Positions 17,683 through 25,187 of a stretch of 64,000 nt of DNA are shown here, piece by piece; the first letter of the stretch is position 1; each line of letters starts with the position of its first letter. Made by a program: the position numbers and the translations under genes. Source of the DNA: an uncultured Dorea sp. (GTDB lineage Bacteria; Bacillota_A; Clostridia; Lachnospirales; Lachnospiraceae); the NCBI GenBank assembly GCA_910578865.1, contig CAJTRM010000008.1, positions 1 through 64,000 of the forward strand. The letters run 5' to 3'. Below the pieces are notes generated by a model. The model did not search any database and was not told where the DNA came from. It saw only the letters and a list, made by a program, of their open reading frames with translations.

Positions 17683-17895
17683 TCAATTTCTGTTGTCCTC
17701 AAAGGTAAAAACTTCCTCAACAGTACGGCCAAATACCTTTGCAATATCCATAGCCAATTTCAGGGACGGATTATATTTCCCATTTTCCAGCTTCCCGATC
17801 GTTTCCCTGCGGACTCCCACCATCTCAGCAAGCTCAGCCTGCTGCAGGTTCATTTCCTTTCGGAACTCATGCATTCTCGTTTTTAATACCGGCAT
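17683..17895 (-). CDS. XRE-family regulator
   Basis: 70-residue one-domain DNA-binding protein. The helix-turn-helix is QAELAEMVGVRRETIGKLEN, followed by GKYNPSLKLAMDIAKVFG and the tail VEEVFTFED, the YozG-like small Cro/CI type. GAAGGAGT precedes the ATG. It lies 3 bp after the membrane protein gene and before the ABC exporter, so it probably controls this operon. The 12-bp dyad over the upstream promoter is its likely operator. Confidence 0.92.
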   Translation of the reverse strand: MPVLKTRMHEFRKEMNLQQAELAEMVGVRRETIGKLENGKYNPSLKLAMDIAKVFGRTVEEVFTFEDNRN

Positions 17896-17898
17896 CGC

Positions 17899-18393
17899 TT
17901 ACTCCTTCTCTAATCTCCGAAAGTGAAAACCTACAAGCAAATCTTCCAGCCCCGCCAAAATAAGAAATGTGGGTGCAAACAGCCGCCCCCATTCGACATG
18001 CAGCGGCATTGCCTGAACGAAACCTGCAGCCACCCAAATAACCAAAAATATAGTCTGTGTCCATATCATTGTCAACTCCCTGGCCTTTGTAAGGTTACGG
18101 ACCGACATCTCATCCTCGCTCTCTGTTGAGCTCAATCCCACTCTCAGTAAGAGAAAGACTGCAAAGGCCACAAAGACCATACTTATGTTGAAACAGACCG
18201 GATTATCCGGTATGTCAAATATTCCTGCACCGATCCATGCAATGCCGTTCAAAATTCTGCTATACCTGTTTTGAGTAAGGATTGTCATCTGCTTCCCTTT
18301 GTTATCCTTCACTTTCTCCCCTATTTCGTTCCTTTCGCTTCCATTTATACCCTTTTTACTTTGCATTTCATCTGATTGATTCATATCTTTCAT
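17899..18393 (-). CDS. Unknown four-helix membrane protein next to XRE regulator
   Basis: 164-residue protein with a charged N-terminal 45 residues and four hydrophobic segments (near residues 48-66, 70-86, 110-128, 136-152), ending FHFRRLEKE. Small membrane proteins of this layout often sit beside short XRE regulators in Bacillota, perhaps modulating them. I cannot name a family with confidence. It has a strong AAGGAGG and is first in the operon leading to the ABC exporter. The promoter with an overlapping operator lies directly upstream. Confidence 0.75.
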   Translation of the reverse strand: MKDMNQSDEMQSKKGINGSERNEIGEKVKDNKGKQMTILTQNRYSRILNGIAWIGAGIFDIPDNPVCFNISMVFVAFAVFLLLRVGLSSTESEDEMSVRNLTKARELTMIWTQTIFLVIWVAAGFVQAMPLHVEWGRLFAPTFLILAGLEDLLVGFHFRRLEKE

Positions 18394-18409
18394 ACAGCCT
18401 CCTTTTTAC

Positions 18410-18464
18410 GTGATATATTTACCTCTTATGAGATAAATATATCACATTCCAAACAGAGGGTCAA
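18410..18464 (-). promoter_or_regulatory. Promoter with overlapping 12-bp dyad operator
   Basis: On the minus strand TTGACC (18464-18459), 17 bp, TATATT (18441-18436). A perfect inverted repeat GTGATATATTTA (18410-18421) and TAAATATATCAC (18434-18445), spaced by 12 bp, covers the -10 box. This is a good candidate operator for the XRE regulator of the same operon. Confidence 0.75.
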
Positions 18465-18495
18465 TATGAAATTTTTGCAATTTTGAAAATAATTC

Positions 18496-18558
18496 TTGAC
18501 TTACACTTGCATATAATGTATTTTATATATGACCAAACCAGTATTTTGAGTCATATAT
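18496..18558 (+). promoter_or_regulatory. Promoter and dyad operator of the TetR gene
   Basis: TTGACT (18496-18501), 17 bp, TATTTT (18519-18524). The inverted repeat ATATATGAC (18525-18533) and GTCATATAT (18550-18558) lies just downstream of the -10 box and before the ribosome binding site, where a TetR autorepressor would bind. Confidence 0.55.
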
Positions 18559-18571
18559 GGGAGGAAACGAT

Positions 18572-19150
18572 ATGGCAAGAAGCTTTACAGAGCGCGAGAA
18601 AGAAAATATTAAAAAAAGTTTGCTGGAAGCCTGTAAAAAGAGCTGGACACAGTACGGCTATAAGAGAACAGGAGTTGATGACCTTTGCAGGCAGGCGGGC
18701 ATATCAAAGGGGGCATTTTATCTTTTCTTTGAATCGAAGGAAGCTCTCTTTTGCGAGGTATTGTGCTCCGTACAAGAACAAATCTGCAATGCGGCATCTG
18801 AGATAATGGAAAAACACAAAGATAAGTACGGCGCTGCAGAAGCCTTAAAGCTCATTTATCGGGAATATGATAAAAATAATTTTTTGTACGATTCGGACAG
18901 TACAGATTTCACAATTCTGACGAACAAGCTATCAGAAGAACAGGCAGCAAAAATCGGGGAATCCAATAAAATGAGCCGGCAGCTTTTTGGGGACCAGCCG
19001 TATTTGAAATTCAAAGTTGATGCGGATCTGGCAATGTCAGTGATTTACTCTTTAATCATGAATATTAAAAGCAAGAATATTCTTCCATACAATCACATGG
19101 AAACCTTTGACTTTATGGTTGACCATTTGATTGAAAGTATATACGAATAA
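18572..19150 (+). CDS. TetR/AcrR-family regulator
   Basis: 192-residue regulator. The N-terminal helix-turn-helix spans residues 10-55 (GYKRTGVDDLCRQAGISKGA, then FYLFFESKEALFCEVL). The C-terminal ligand-binding half is helical and shows no family-specific motif. The ATG at 18572 has GGGAGGAAAC upstream; the longer frame is not needed. A dyad between promoter and ATG suggests autorepression. The DUF4180 gene follows after 13 bp and shares the transcript, which ends at a terminator overlapping that gene. Confidence 0.9.
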   Translation: MARSFTEREKENIKKSLLEACKKSWTQYGYKRTGVDDLCRQAGISKGAFYLFFESKEALFCEVLCSVQEQICNAASEIMEKHKDKYGAAEALKLIYREYDKNNFLYDSDSTDFTILTNKLSEEQAAKIGESNKMSRQLFGDQPYLKFKVDADLAMSVIYSLIMNIKSKNILPYNHMETFDFMVDHLIESIYE

Positions 19151-19163
19151 CAGGAGGTAGAAA

Positions 19164-19535
19164 ATGAAAACAGAAGTTATAAAGAAAAATAATACAGAAA
19201 TTGCAGTTGTGAGCAGTGACGAACTGCTGATCACAGATACTCAGTCGGCATTAGACTTGATCATGACAGTAAAATACGAAACGGGCTGCACGAATATTGC
19301 CGTGAACAAGGAAGCGATTGTAAATGATTTCTTTGTCTTGAGTACTTGTCTGGCAGGAGAAATATTGCAGAAATTCATCAACTATGGCGTGAGGTTTGCT
19401 ATATACGGTGATTTTTCAAAATATACCAGTAAGCCATTAAAGGATTTTATGTATGAGAGCAACCAAGGAAAGGATATTTACTTTCAGCCTACCGCTTCCC
19501 TTGCTGTTGACAAACTCTCCGGCTTCGTCTTTTGA
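19164..19535 (+). CDS. DUF4180 family protein
   Basis: 123-residue soluble protein matching the DUF4180 pattern: IAVVSSDELLITDTQSALDL, NIAVNKEAIVNDFFVLST, LAGEILQKFINYGVRFAIYG, and the ending FQPTASLAVDKL. The function is not known. It has AGGAGG upstream and follows a TetR gene, a common neighbour for this family. Its last codons form the left arm of the operon terminator, so the coding end and the termination signal use the same bases. Confidence 0.85.
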   Translation: MKTEVIKKNNTEIAVVSSDELLITDTQSALDLIMTVKYETGCTNIAVNKEAIVNDFFVLSTCLAGEILQKFINYGVRFAIYGDFSKYTSKPLKDFMYESNQGKDIYFQPTASLAVDKLSGFVF

Positions 19536-19552
19536 AGCCTGGAGAGTTTTTT
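19512..19552 (+). terminator. Intrinsic terminator overlapping the DUF4180 stop
   Basis: AAACTCTCC-GGCTTC, 6-base loop, GAAGCC-T-GGAGAGTTTTTT. The left arm is coding sequence for the last residues; the TGA at 19533-19535 lies at the base of the loop. Confidence 0.9.
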
Positions 19553-19605
19553 ACATTTTCAAAAATACAGATTGACAAAAATAACCTGCTAACTGTCTGA
19601 CAAAT

Positions 19606-20244
19606 TTAATTTTCATTGCCGGACGGCAAGGTTTGCATGAGAGTAAAGAAATGTTCCGGCTCACCGGTACTAAAGTATTCATACCACGCCTCTAATGTGT
19701 CTGATTGGAAAACACCCATATTTTCAATAATTTGCTTCGCCCACAGTAAAGCTCCGGTAGAACTTGCAGTAATAAGATTGTTATCTGTTACAGACGGCTC
19801 GTCTACATAAAAACTCTGCCCCTTGTAACCAGGTGAAACCATTTCAAGAAATCCCGGTCCATTGCTGGTATGCCGGCGTTGATCCAGCAACCCGTAATCA
19901 GCAAGTGCAGCAGTCGCTCCGCAGATTGCACACACCGCTGCACCTACCGCGAGTAATTCGGCTGCTTTTTTAATAATAGTTCCATGTTTCGGGTCCTTCC
20001 ATCTATCTGCTCCCGGTAAAAGCAGCACACTTGTTTCACTTACTACAATATCATCAATTGAACAATCGGGCACAACTGTCAGCCCTCCCATTGTTTTGAT
20101 GGGGTCTTTAGAATTGCTGACTGTTGTCAGCAAAACACGCTGTGCGTCCTTTTTAAAGAACCGGCCGGAATTTAGCTCCGAAATAACATGCCCCAGTTCC
20201 CAGTCGGCTAAAGTATCAAGAACATAAACATAAATAGTATACAT
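19606..20244 (-). CDS. DJ-1/PfpI family protein
   Basis: 212-residue protein of the DJ-1/PfpI superfamily. The nucleophile elbow is AVCAICGATAALADYG, with the Cys before GAT; VLLPGADRW precedes it. Members include deglycases, proteases and stress proteins; the exact activity is not predictable. The ATG at 20244 has GGAGGG six bases upstream and is preferred over an in-frame ATG at 20262. It diverges from the WYL-domain regulator gene starting at 20351; such pairs are often regulator and target. Confidence 0.85.
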   Translation of the reverse strand: MYTIYVYVLDTLADWELGHVISELNSGRFFKKDAQRVLLTTVSNSKDPIKTMGGLTVVPDCSIDDIVVSETSVLLLPGADRWKDPKHGTIIKKAAELLAVGAAVCAICGATAALADYGLLDQRRHTSNGPGFLEMVSPGYKGQSFYVDEPSVTDNNLITASSTGALLWAKQIIENMGVFQSDTLEAWYEYFSTGEPEHFFTLMQTLPSGNEN

Positions 20245-20350
20245 AAATCCCTCCATTTTCATTGTTTTGTTGATTTGCCTGCTTTTTTATTGTAGCATAT
20301 GATTATTGACAACTATATGGCAACAATATGAAGGAAAAGGCGGCTTCCAT

Positions 20351-21283
20351 ATGAAAATTGACAGGCTTGTTAGTATTATAATGATACTTCTTGACAAAGA
20401 GCGCATAGGTGCACAAGAGTTGGCCGATCTGTTTGAAGTATCACCTCGCACAATCTACCGGGATATAGACGCCATTAACATGGCCGGTATCCCTATTCAT
20501 TCAACACCAGGAGTGGGCGGAGGCTTTGAAATCATGCAGAACTACAAGATTGATAAAAAAATCTTTTCGGCTGCTGATCTTTCCGCTATCTTAATGGGGC
20601 TTTCCGGCCTTTCCAACATGATACGAGGTGAGGAACTGATAAATGCCCTTGCGAAAGTAAAAAGCTTTATCCCTGCCGACAGAGCAAAAGCTATTGAATT
20701 AAAAGTAAATCAAATATGTATAGATTTAAGTCCTTGGACGGGGAGCAGAAACATACAACTGTACTTAGAAATCGTTAAAGCAGCTTTGCAGGAAAGCAGG
20801 CTGCTTTCGTTTGAATATGTAGCCCACCACGGAAATATATCATCACGGACAGTCGAGCCATATCAGCTTGTATTGAAAAGCAGTCATTGGTATCTGCACG
20901 GGTATTGTCACAAAAGAAATGATTTCCGCATGTTCAGACTATCCCGTATGTCAAATCTGCAAATCCAGGAAAAAACTTTTATCCCGCAGGAATATCAAAA
21001 ACCGGCTTTAGATTTTGCGGAAGTCCTGGAGACCATGCAAACAAAAATAAAAATCCGTGTTCATAAATCGATCATGGACAGGGTACTTGATTTTTGCACC
21101 TACGAACACTTCTCACCAGACTGTGAAGAATATTACATTGTCAATTTCCCATTTATAGAGAATGAATACTACTACAATATTCTTTTCAGTTTCGGGGATA
21201 AATGTGAATGTTTAGAACCGTTACATATCCGGGCAGAAATGAAACGCAGAATACAAAAAATTGCTGCCCTGTACGAAAATTAG
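20351..21283 (+). CDS. HTH and WYL-domain transcriptional regulator (YafY-like)
   Basis: 310-residue regulator. An N-terminal HTH_11 domain (RIGAQELADLFEVSPRTIYR and DIDAINMAGIPIHS) is followed by the WYL domain (RLLSFEYVAHHGNISSRTVE, then SSHWYLHGYCHKRNDFRMFR) and a C-terminal extension (WCX) at residues 225-310. WYL domains bind nucleic acid or small ligands. The ATG at 20351 has AAGGCGG upstream. The intergenic region to the DJ-1-like gene contains TTGACA at 20306 and a short dyad TATTG/CAATA (20304-20328) that may be the operator. Confidence 0.88.
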   Translation: MKIDRLVSIIMILLDKERIGAQELADLFEVSPRTIYRDIDAINMAGIPIHSTPGVGGGFEIMQNYKIDKKIFSAADLSAILMGLSGLSNMIRGEELINALAKVKSFIPADRAKAIELKVNQICIDLSPWTGSRNIQLYLEIVKAALQESRLLSFEYVAHHGNISSRTVEPYQLVLKSSHWYLHGYCHKRNDFRMFRLSRMSNLQIQEKTFIPQEYQKPALDFAEVLETMQTKIKIRVHKSIMDRVLDFCTYEHFSPDCEEYYIVNFPFIENEYYYNILFSFGDKCECLEPLHIRAEMKRRIQKIAALYEN

Positions 21284-21395
21284 ATCAACCGTGAAAAAAT
21301 GACAGTTTCCTGTGTGAAAAAGTTCCTTCCTCTTAAAAGCACTAACATATATAGATAAAATTAATAAGTAATGTTTAAATATTATAATTATCTAT

Positions 21396-21424
21396 TTGAT
21401 GTAAACTGCTAAAAACAATATAAT
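21396..21424 (+). promoter_or_regulatory. Promoter of the desulfidase-ABC transporter operon
   Basis: TTGATG (21396-21401), 17 bp, TATAAT (21419-21424), 42 bp before the ATG at 21467, in a very AT-rich region. Confidence 0.6.
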
Positions 21425-21466
21425 TAAAATGCTAGTCATTAACTAAATGAAAGAAAAGAAAATCTT

Positions 21467-22009
21467 ATGAATAGAGAAAAGAAAATCGTTTTGGCAACAC
21501 ATTGTTTACTTAACGTGAATGCAAAGGTATATGGAATTGCAAACGCAAAAGGCGGGTCAAATTTAATAGGAGAATTGATTGCTAAAGGCTATGGGATCAT
21601 TCAATTGCCTTGTGTGGAAATGGCTATGTACGGTTCTCAACGTTGGGGCATTGTATATGAACAAAATGATTTTCCTGCATTTAGAGAAAAATGTGCTGAG
21701 TTACTAAAACCAATTGTGTATCAAGTTGTGGATTATGCGAAACATGGTTACAAGATAAGTGCAGTAATCGGTGCAGATTATAGTCCGACTTGTGCGGTTA
21801 ATATTACACCAAAAGGTGATTGGGGCGGGGAGTTTATTGAATTAAATCCATATCAGAAGAAAATTGAGAACCTTCGCGTCGAAAAAGGTATGGGTGTAAT
21901 GATGGAAGAATTGAATAAATTAATAAGTGCAAATAATATAGAAACAAACTTTTATGCTATAAATGAAATGGATCTGCAATCGTATCAAGAAATACTAAAT
22001 GTGTTGTAA
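21467..22009 (+). CDS. TudS-related putative desulfidase (DUF523-like, CD3072 type)
   Basis: 180-residue protein resembling the DUF523/TudS group, in particular the Clostridioides CD3072-type branch. Three cysteines expected to hold a 4Fe-4S cluster can be seen: ATHCLLNVNAKVYG, IIQLPCVEMAMYG and GADYSPTCAVN. TudS enzymes remove sulfur from thiouracil; activity on other thio-compounds is possible here. The codon use and AT content differ from core genes of the window. There is only an A-rich weak ribosome binding site (GAAAGAAAAG). The three genes that follow encode a complete amino-acid-type importer, suggesting that the imported molecule is the sulfur compound. Confidence 0.75.
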   Translation: MNREKKIVLATHCLLNVNAKVYGIANAKGGSNLIGELIAKGYGIIQLPCVEMAMYGSQRWGIVYEQNDFPAFREKCAELLKPIVYQVVDYAKHGYKISAVIGADYSPTCAVNITPKGDWGGEFIELNPYQKKIENLRVEKGMGVMMEELNKLISANNIETNFYAINEMDLQSYQEILNVL

Positions 22010-22050
22010 AAATACTTTTACATAAAGAAAAAGAGAGTGAGGGTTTGAAA

Positions 22051-22857
22051 ATGAAAAAAAGAGTTTTGGTCATTGCATTAGTTTCAGCAATGATGACATG
22101 CATGCTTACAGCGTGCGGTGGAAATGGTGGTTCGTCTGATTCAAAATCCGCAAAAGAGGATACTTCTTTGGATGATTTGAAAAAAGCTGGCGTAATGAAG
22201 GTTGGAATGTGTCCGGAATACCCACCGTTTGAAACGATTAATGAGAGCGGTGATATTGAAGGATTTGATGTGGATCTTGCTAATGCAATCGGTGAAAAAT
22301 TGGGTGTAGAAGTAGAATTCGTAAATACACCGTATGAAGGATTGATTGCCGGATTACAGAATGATGATTTTGATATTATTATGTCTGGAATGTCTCCGGA
22401 AGAAGCTGACGCCGCATCTGAAACCTTATGTGTGACAGAAAACTATTATGCAATTTCTGAAGTTATTCTTACAAAAGACAAAAATATTAAGTCTAAGAAG
22501 GATTTAGAAGGGAAAAAGGTAGGCAGTCATGCAGGAAGTACTTCTGAATATGCTGTACAGAGTCTTGAAGAGGATGGAATTAACGTTGAATCTGCACCAT
22601 ATAACAGACATTCCGAAGCATTTGCCGATCTTCAGAATGACAACATTGATGCACAGGTTGTAGAAGACACATGGGCAAAACAAAAAGTTGAAGCTGGCGG
22701 TGATATTATTATTGTGGAAGAGCCAATCAATGAAATCAACGTAGCAGGTGTAATCGGAAACGGAAAACAGCAGTTTACCGATGCCTATAACAAGGCGCTT
22801 AATGAATTGAAATCAAGCGGAAAATACGATGAGATTGTAGAAAAGTGGTTTTCATAA
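22051..22857 (+). CDS. ABC transporter substrate-binding lipoprotein (amino acid type)
   Basis: 268-residue family 3 solute-binding protein. The signal peptide ends in the lipobox MLTACGG at residue about 20-25. The mature part has MKVGMCPEYPPFETINESG, IEGFDVDLANAIGEKLGVE and FDIIMSGMSPEEA, typical of polar amino acid binders. Charged binding-site residues cannot be read well enough to name the ligand; cystine or another sulfur amino acid is an inference from the desulfidase next door. The ATG at 22051 with GAGGG upstream is preferred over the TTG two codons before. Second gene of a four-gene operon. Confidence 0.9.
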   Translation: MKKRVLVIALVSAMMTCMLTACGGNGGSSDSKSAKEDTSLDDLKKAGVMKVGMCPEYPPFETINESGDIEGFDVDLANAIGEKLGVEVEFVNTPYEGLIAGLQNDDFDIIMSGMSPEEADAASETLCVTENYYAISEVILTKDKNIKSKKDLEGKKVGSHAGSTSEYAVQSLEEDGINVESAPYNRHSEAFADLQNDNIDAQVVEDTWAKQKVEAGGDIIIVEEPINEINVAGVIGNGKQQFTDAYNKALNELKSSGKYDEIVEKWFS

Positions 22858-22890
22858 TATATGATAATTTAGGGAAAGAAGTGATCGCGA

Positions 22891-23556
22891 ATGAATAAAT
22901 TAGATTTTACAATTCTTGTACCATATGCTTCACTGCTTCCAGCAGCCCTGAAAATAACGATTGAAATTGGAGTGGCCGGCTTTATGCTGGGCACTTTAAT
23001 TTCTATTATAGTAGGCAGCTGCAGAAGTAAAAAACTGCCTAGCATAATTCAATTTATTTTGAGCATCTATGTTGAAGTATTTAGAGGCACCCCTCTTTTG
23101 GTTCAATTATTTTTTGTTTATTATGGATTACCAAGTTTAGGAATAAAATTGGATCCGATAGTGGCAGCGATAGTAACTATGGGACTGAACAGTGGATCCT
23201 ATCTGTCTGAAAATGTTCGTGCAGCCATTCTTGCGGTAGACAAAGGCCAATATGAAGCAGCACATATGCTTGGTTATAATTCTTTTCAGACCAATATACA
23301 CATTGTACTGCCACAGGCGATGAGAATAGCTATTCCGTCATTTATGAATGGATTTTCTTCAATTATTAAAGAAACATCAATTGTATCCGTTTTACCGGTA
23401 GTTGAATTGACAAAACTAGGAAATCAAGTATATGCAAAAACATATCATCCGTTTGAAATATATATTTTGTTAGGAATCATATATTTTGTTCTTACATATT
23501 CATTGACGTTCTTTGCAAAATGGTTAGAAAGAAGGGCTTCGTTATGGCAGCAATAA
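22891..23556 (+). CDS. Amino acid ABC transporter permease
   Basis: 221-residue permease of the HisM/GlnP family with about five membrane segments. The N-terminal ALKITIEIGVAGFMLGTLIS and EVFRGTPLLVQLFFVYYGLP are the family motifs, and the EAA loop is GQYEAAHMLGYNSFQTNIHI. It works as a homodimer with the ATPase whose gene overlaps its end by 13 bp. AT-rich like its neighbours. Confidence 0.92.
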   Translation: MNKLDFTILVPYASLLPAALKITIEIGVAGFMLGTLISIIVGSCRSKKLPSIIQFILSIYVEVFRGTPLLVQLFFVYYGLPSLGIKLDPIVAAIVTMGLNSGSYLSENVRAAILAVDKGQYEAAHMLGYNSFQTNIHIVLPQAMRIAIPSFMNGFSSIIKETSIVSVLPVVELTKLGNQVYAKTYHPFEIYILLGIIYFVLTYSLTFFAKWLERRASLWQQ

Positions 23557-24275
23557 TACAGGTAAAGGGATTAAAAAAATCATTTGGAGGGAAAGAAGTA
23601 CTGAAAGGAATTGATCTGAATATTGAAAAGGGTGATGTCGTAGCTATTGTCGGCTCAAGTGGTTCGGGAAAGAGTACACTGATTAGATGTATAGCCGGAT
23701 TAGAAGAATTTCAGTCTGGCGAATTGTTTTTAAAAGAGAAGCGGATCACTAATAAAAATGATACTGTCGGAATTATAGGAATGGTTTTTCAAAGCTTCAA
23801 TCTGTTCCCGCACTATACAGTGGAAGAAAATATTATGAAACCATTAATGACAATCAAAGCAATGTCCTATAAAGAAGCAAAGCAAAAGGCCGAAAAATTG
23901 CTAAGAAAGGTAAAACTCTCAGAGGCAGCATTACAGTATCCCTCAACTCTTTCCGGAGGACAAAAGCAGCGTGTTGCCATTGCCAGAGCGCTGGCAATGG
24001 ACCCTGAAATATTGGCATTTGATGAACCTACATCGTCCTTAGACCCTGAACTGGCACATGAAGTATTTCAAACGATCAATGATTTGGCTCAAGAGGGACA
24101 GACCATGTTAATTGTAACACATCAACTTAATGCAGTCAGCCATTTTGCGACTCGTGTTGCATTTTTGCACGAAGGAAAAATTGAAGCTGACGGCAGCTGT
24201 GATGAAGTATTTCATAAGAGTGATAATGAAAATGTTCGAGAATTCTTAAAAATGGTGGAATTTAGTAATTTATAA
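23544..24275 (+). CDS. Amino acid ABC transporter ATP-binding protein
   Basis: 243-residue ATPase: Walker A GSSGSGKSTLIRC, signature LSGGQKQRVAIARALA, Walker B ILAFDEPTSSLDPE and switch VTHQL. This is the GlnQ/HisP type. The ATG at 23544 (MAAIIQVKGLKKSFGG) overlaps the permease gene and has GAAGGG upstream. It closes the operon; a perfect 9-bp hairpin follows at 24326. The product energises uptake by the binding protein and permease encoded upstream. Confidence 0.93.
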   Translation: MAAIIQVKGLKKSFGGKEVLKGIDLNIEKGDVVAIVGSSGSGKSTLIRCIAGLEEFQSGELFLKEKRITNKNDTVGIIGMVFQSFNLFPHYTVEENIMKPLMTIKAMSYKEAKQKAEKLLRKVKLSEAALQYPSTLSGGQKQRVAIARALAMDPEILAFDEPTSSLDPELAHEVFQTINDLAQEGQTMLIVTHQLNAVSHFATRVAFLHEGKIEADGSCDEVFHKSDNENVREFLKMVEFSNL

Positions 24276-24325
24276 AAATTGGAATGTTATTTAAGAAAGT
24301 GTCCCATTTTCGTTTATGTTCAAAA

Positions 24326-24346
24326 CGGCAAATGAGACATTTGCCG
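24326..24346. repeat. Hairpin after the importer operon
   Basis: Perfect inverted repeat CGGCAAATG, loop AGA, CATTTGCCG, extended imperfectly by CAAAA/CTTTG and by outer AAGAAAGTGT (24291-24300) and ACACTATCTT (24355-24364). It may end the operon, but no long T run follows; a short mobile or decayed element is the alternative. Confidence 0.55.
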
Positions 24347-24399
24347 CTTTGAAACACTATCTTGAAAATGTAAGGCTGGATTCCTGCGTTCCCTATGTA

Positions 24400-24597
24400 T
24401 TAGTAAACAATACTGTGAGGCCTGTTTCTGATAATTGAAAGTGTACCTGCTTTGCAAACCATATATGAGATATTGCCGCTAATACGCTGTTTTGTAGTTG
24501 TGAATCTTTTCGCCATGATATCAATTATAAGTCTGCTCTCTGTTGGCCCATTTACAGATATATAATTTTGAATTGCTGTTCTAATAGTTACATTCAT
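24400..24597 (-). CDS. Small winged-helix-like protein, unknown
   Basis: 65-residue basic protein (MNVTIRTAIQNYIS...). The pattern of two helices with a Thr-Thr-Lys turn (RLIIDIMAKRFTTTKQRISG) followed by a hydrophobic strand and IIRNRPHSIVY looks like a small winged helix, but I do not recognise a family. GGAAGGG lies about 10 bases before the ATG; a TTG at 24603 is possible. It follows the DUF1413-type gene by 16 bp, sharing its promoter. Gene pairs of this size with an operator on the promoter can be toxin-antitoxin or regulator pairs; nothing more specific is visible. Confidence 0.6.
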   Translation of the reverse strand: MNVTIRTAIQNYISVNGPTESRLIIDIMAKRFTTTKQRISGNISYMVCKAGTLSIIRNRPHSIVY

Positions 24598-24613
24598 TTT
24601 CAATCTTCCCTTC

Positions 24614-24973
24614 CTATTTTACTACATATTGTGCATGTCTTCCATAATTTGTCATGCCCACATATCCTATTTTTTCAGGGCATACATCTGTAACATAATT
24701 AAAAAACTGCTTGCCAAATGCACCTGCAACGCCTCTTTCTATTGTCCATGATTCCCCGTATAATTTTGGAAGCGTAAAGGTAGTCCCTTTTTCATACTCA
24801 CCTGATTCACATTTTTTCATCACCCGGTCTACAGCCTCCGCAGGCGTAAATATTGTTTTTACATTAAATAACCTATTTCGCACACAATCCTGAATAGAAA
24901 CACCATCCTCCTTTGCCATTTCCTTTAACACAGCATAGTACTCATCATTTAACGAAAATTTAACTGTTGGCAT
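24614..24973 (-). CDS. DUF1413-like protein with ribbon-helix-helix-like N-terminus
   Basis: 119-residue protein. Residues 1-45 (MPTVKFSLNDEYYAVLKEMA, then SIQDCVRNRLFNV) look like a ribbon-helix-helix DNA-binding segment. Residues 60-119 (KGTTFTLPKLYGESWTIERG, FGKQFFNYVTDV, YGRHAQYVVK) resemble DUF1413. The ATG at 24973 has GGAGG eight bases upstream and is preferred over the one at 24987. A strong promoter with an inverted repeat in its spacer lies upstream, consistent with autoregulation. Co-transcribed with the 65-residue protein that follows. Confidence 0.7.
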   Translation of the reverse strand: MPTVKFSLNDEYYAVLKEMAKEDGVSIQDCVRNRLFNVKTIFTPAEAVDRVMKKCESGEYEKGTTFTLPKLYGESWTIERGVAGAFGKQFFNYVTDVCPEKIGYVGMTNYGRHAQYVVK

Positions 24974-25008
24974 ATTCTTGTCCTCCATAAAAATTGTCAC
25001 AGGGATCT

Positions 25009-25067
25009 CATGCAGGGCCCTCGACTACTGTTGAAACCAATATATCACGCATGGACCTGCATGTCAA
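25009..25067 (-). promoter_or_regulatory. Promoter with overlapping dyad for the DUF1413-like gene pair
   Basis: On the minus strand TTGACA (25067-25062), 17 bp, TATATT (25044-25039): a near-consensus promoter. The inverted repeat CATGCAGG (25009-25016) and CCTGCATG (25056-25063) has one arm touching the -35 box and the other near the start of transcription, so it may be an operator. Confidence 0.65.
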
Positions 25068-25187
25068 TAGAGGAGAACAATTTTTGCAAAAAAATCTCAA
25101 AAAAACAGCACTTTAAATTCATACTCAGGACTGCCTCCATATCGCTTAAAGGCTTACGGTAATTAAAACTATATCTGATTTGATTTA

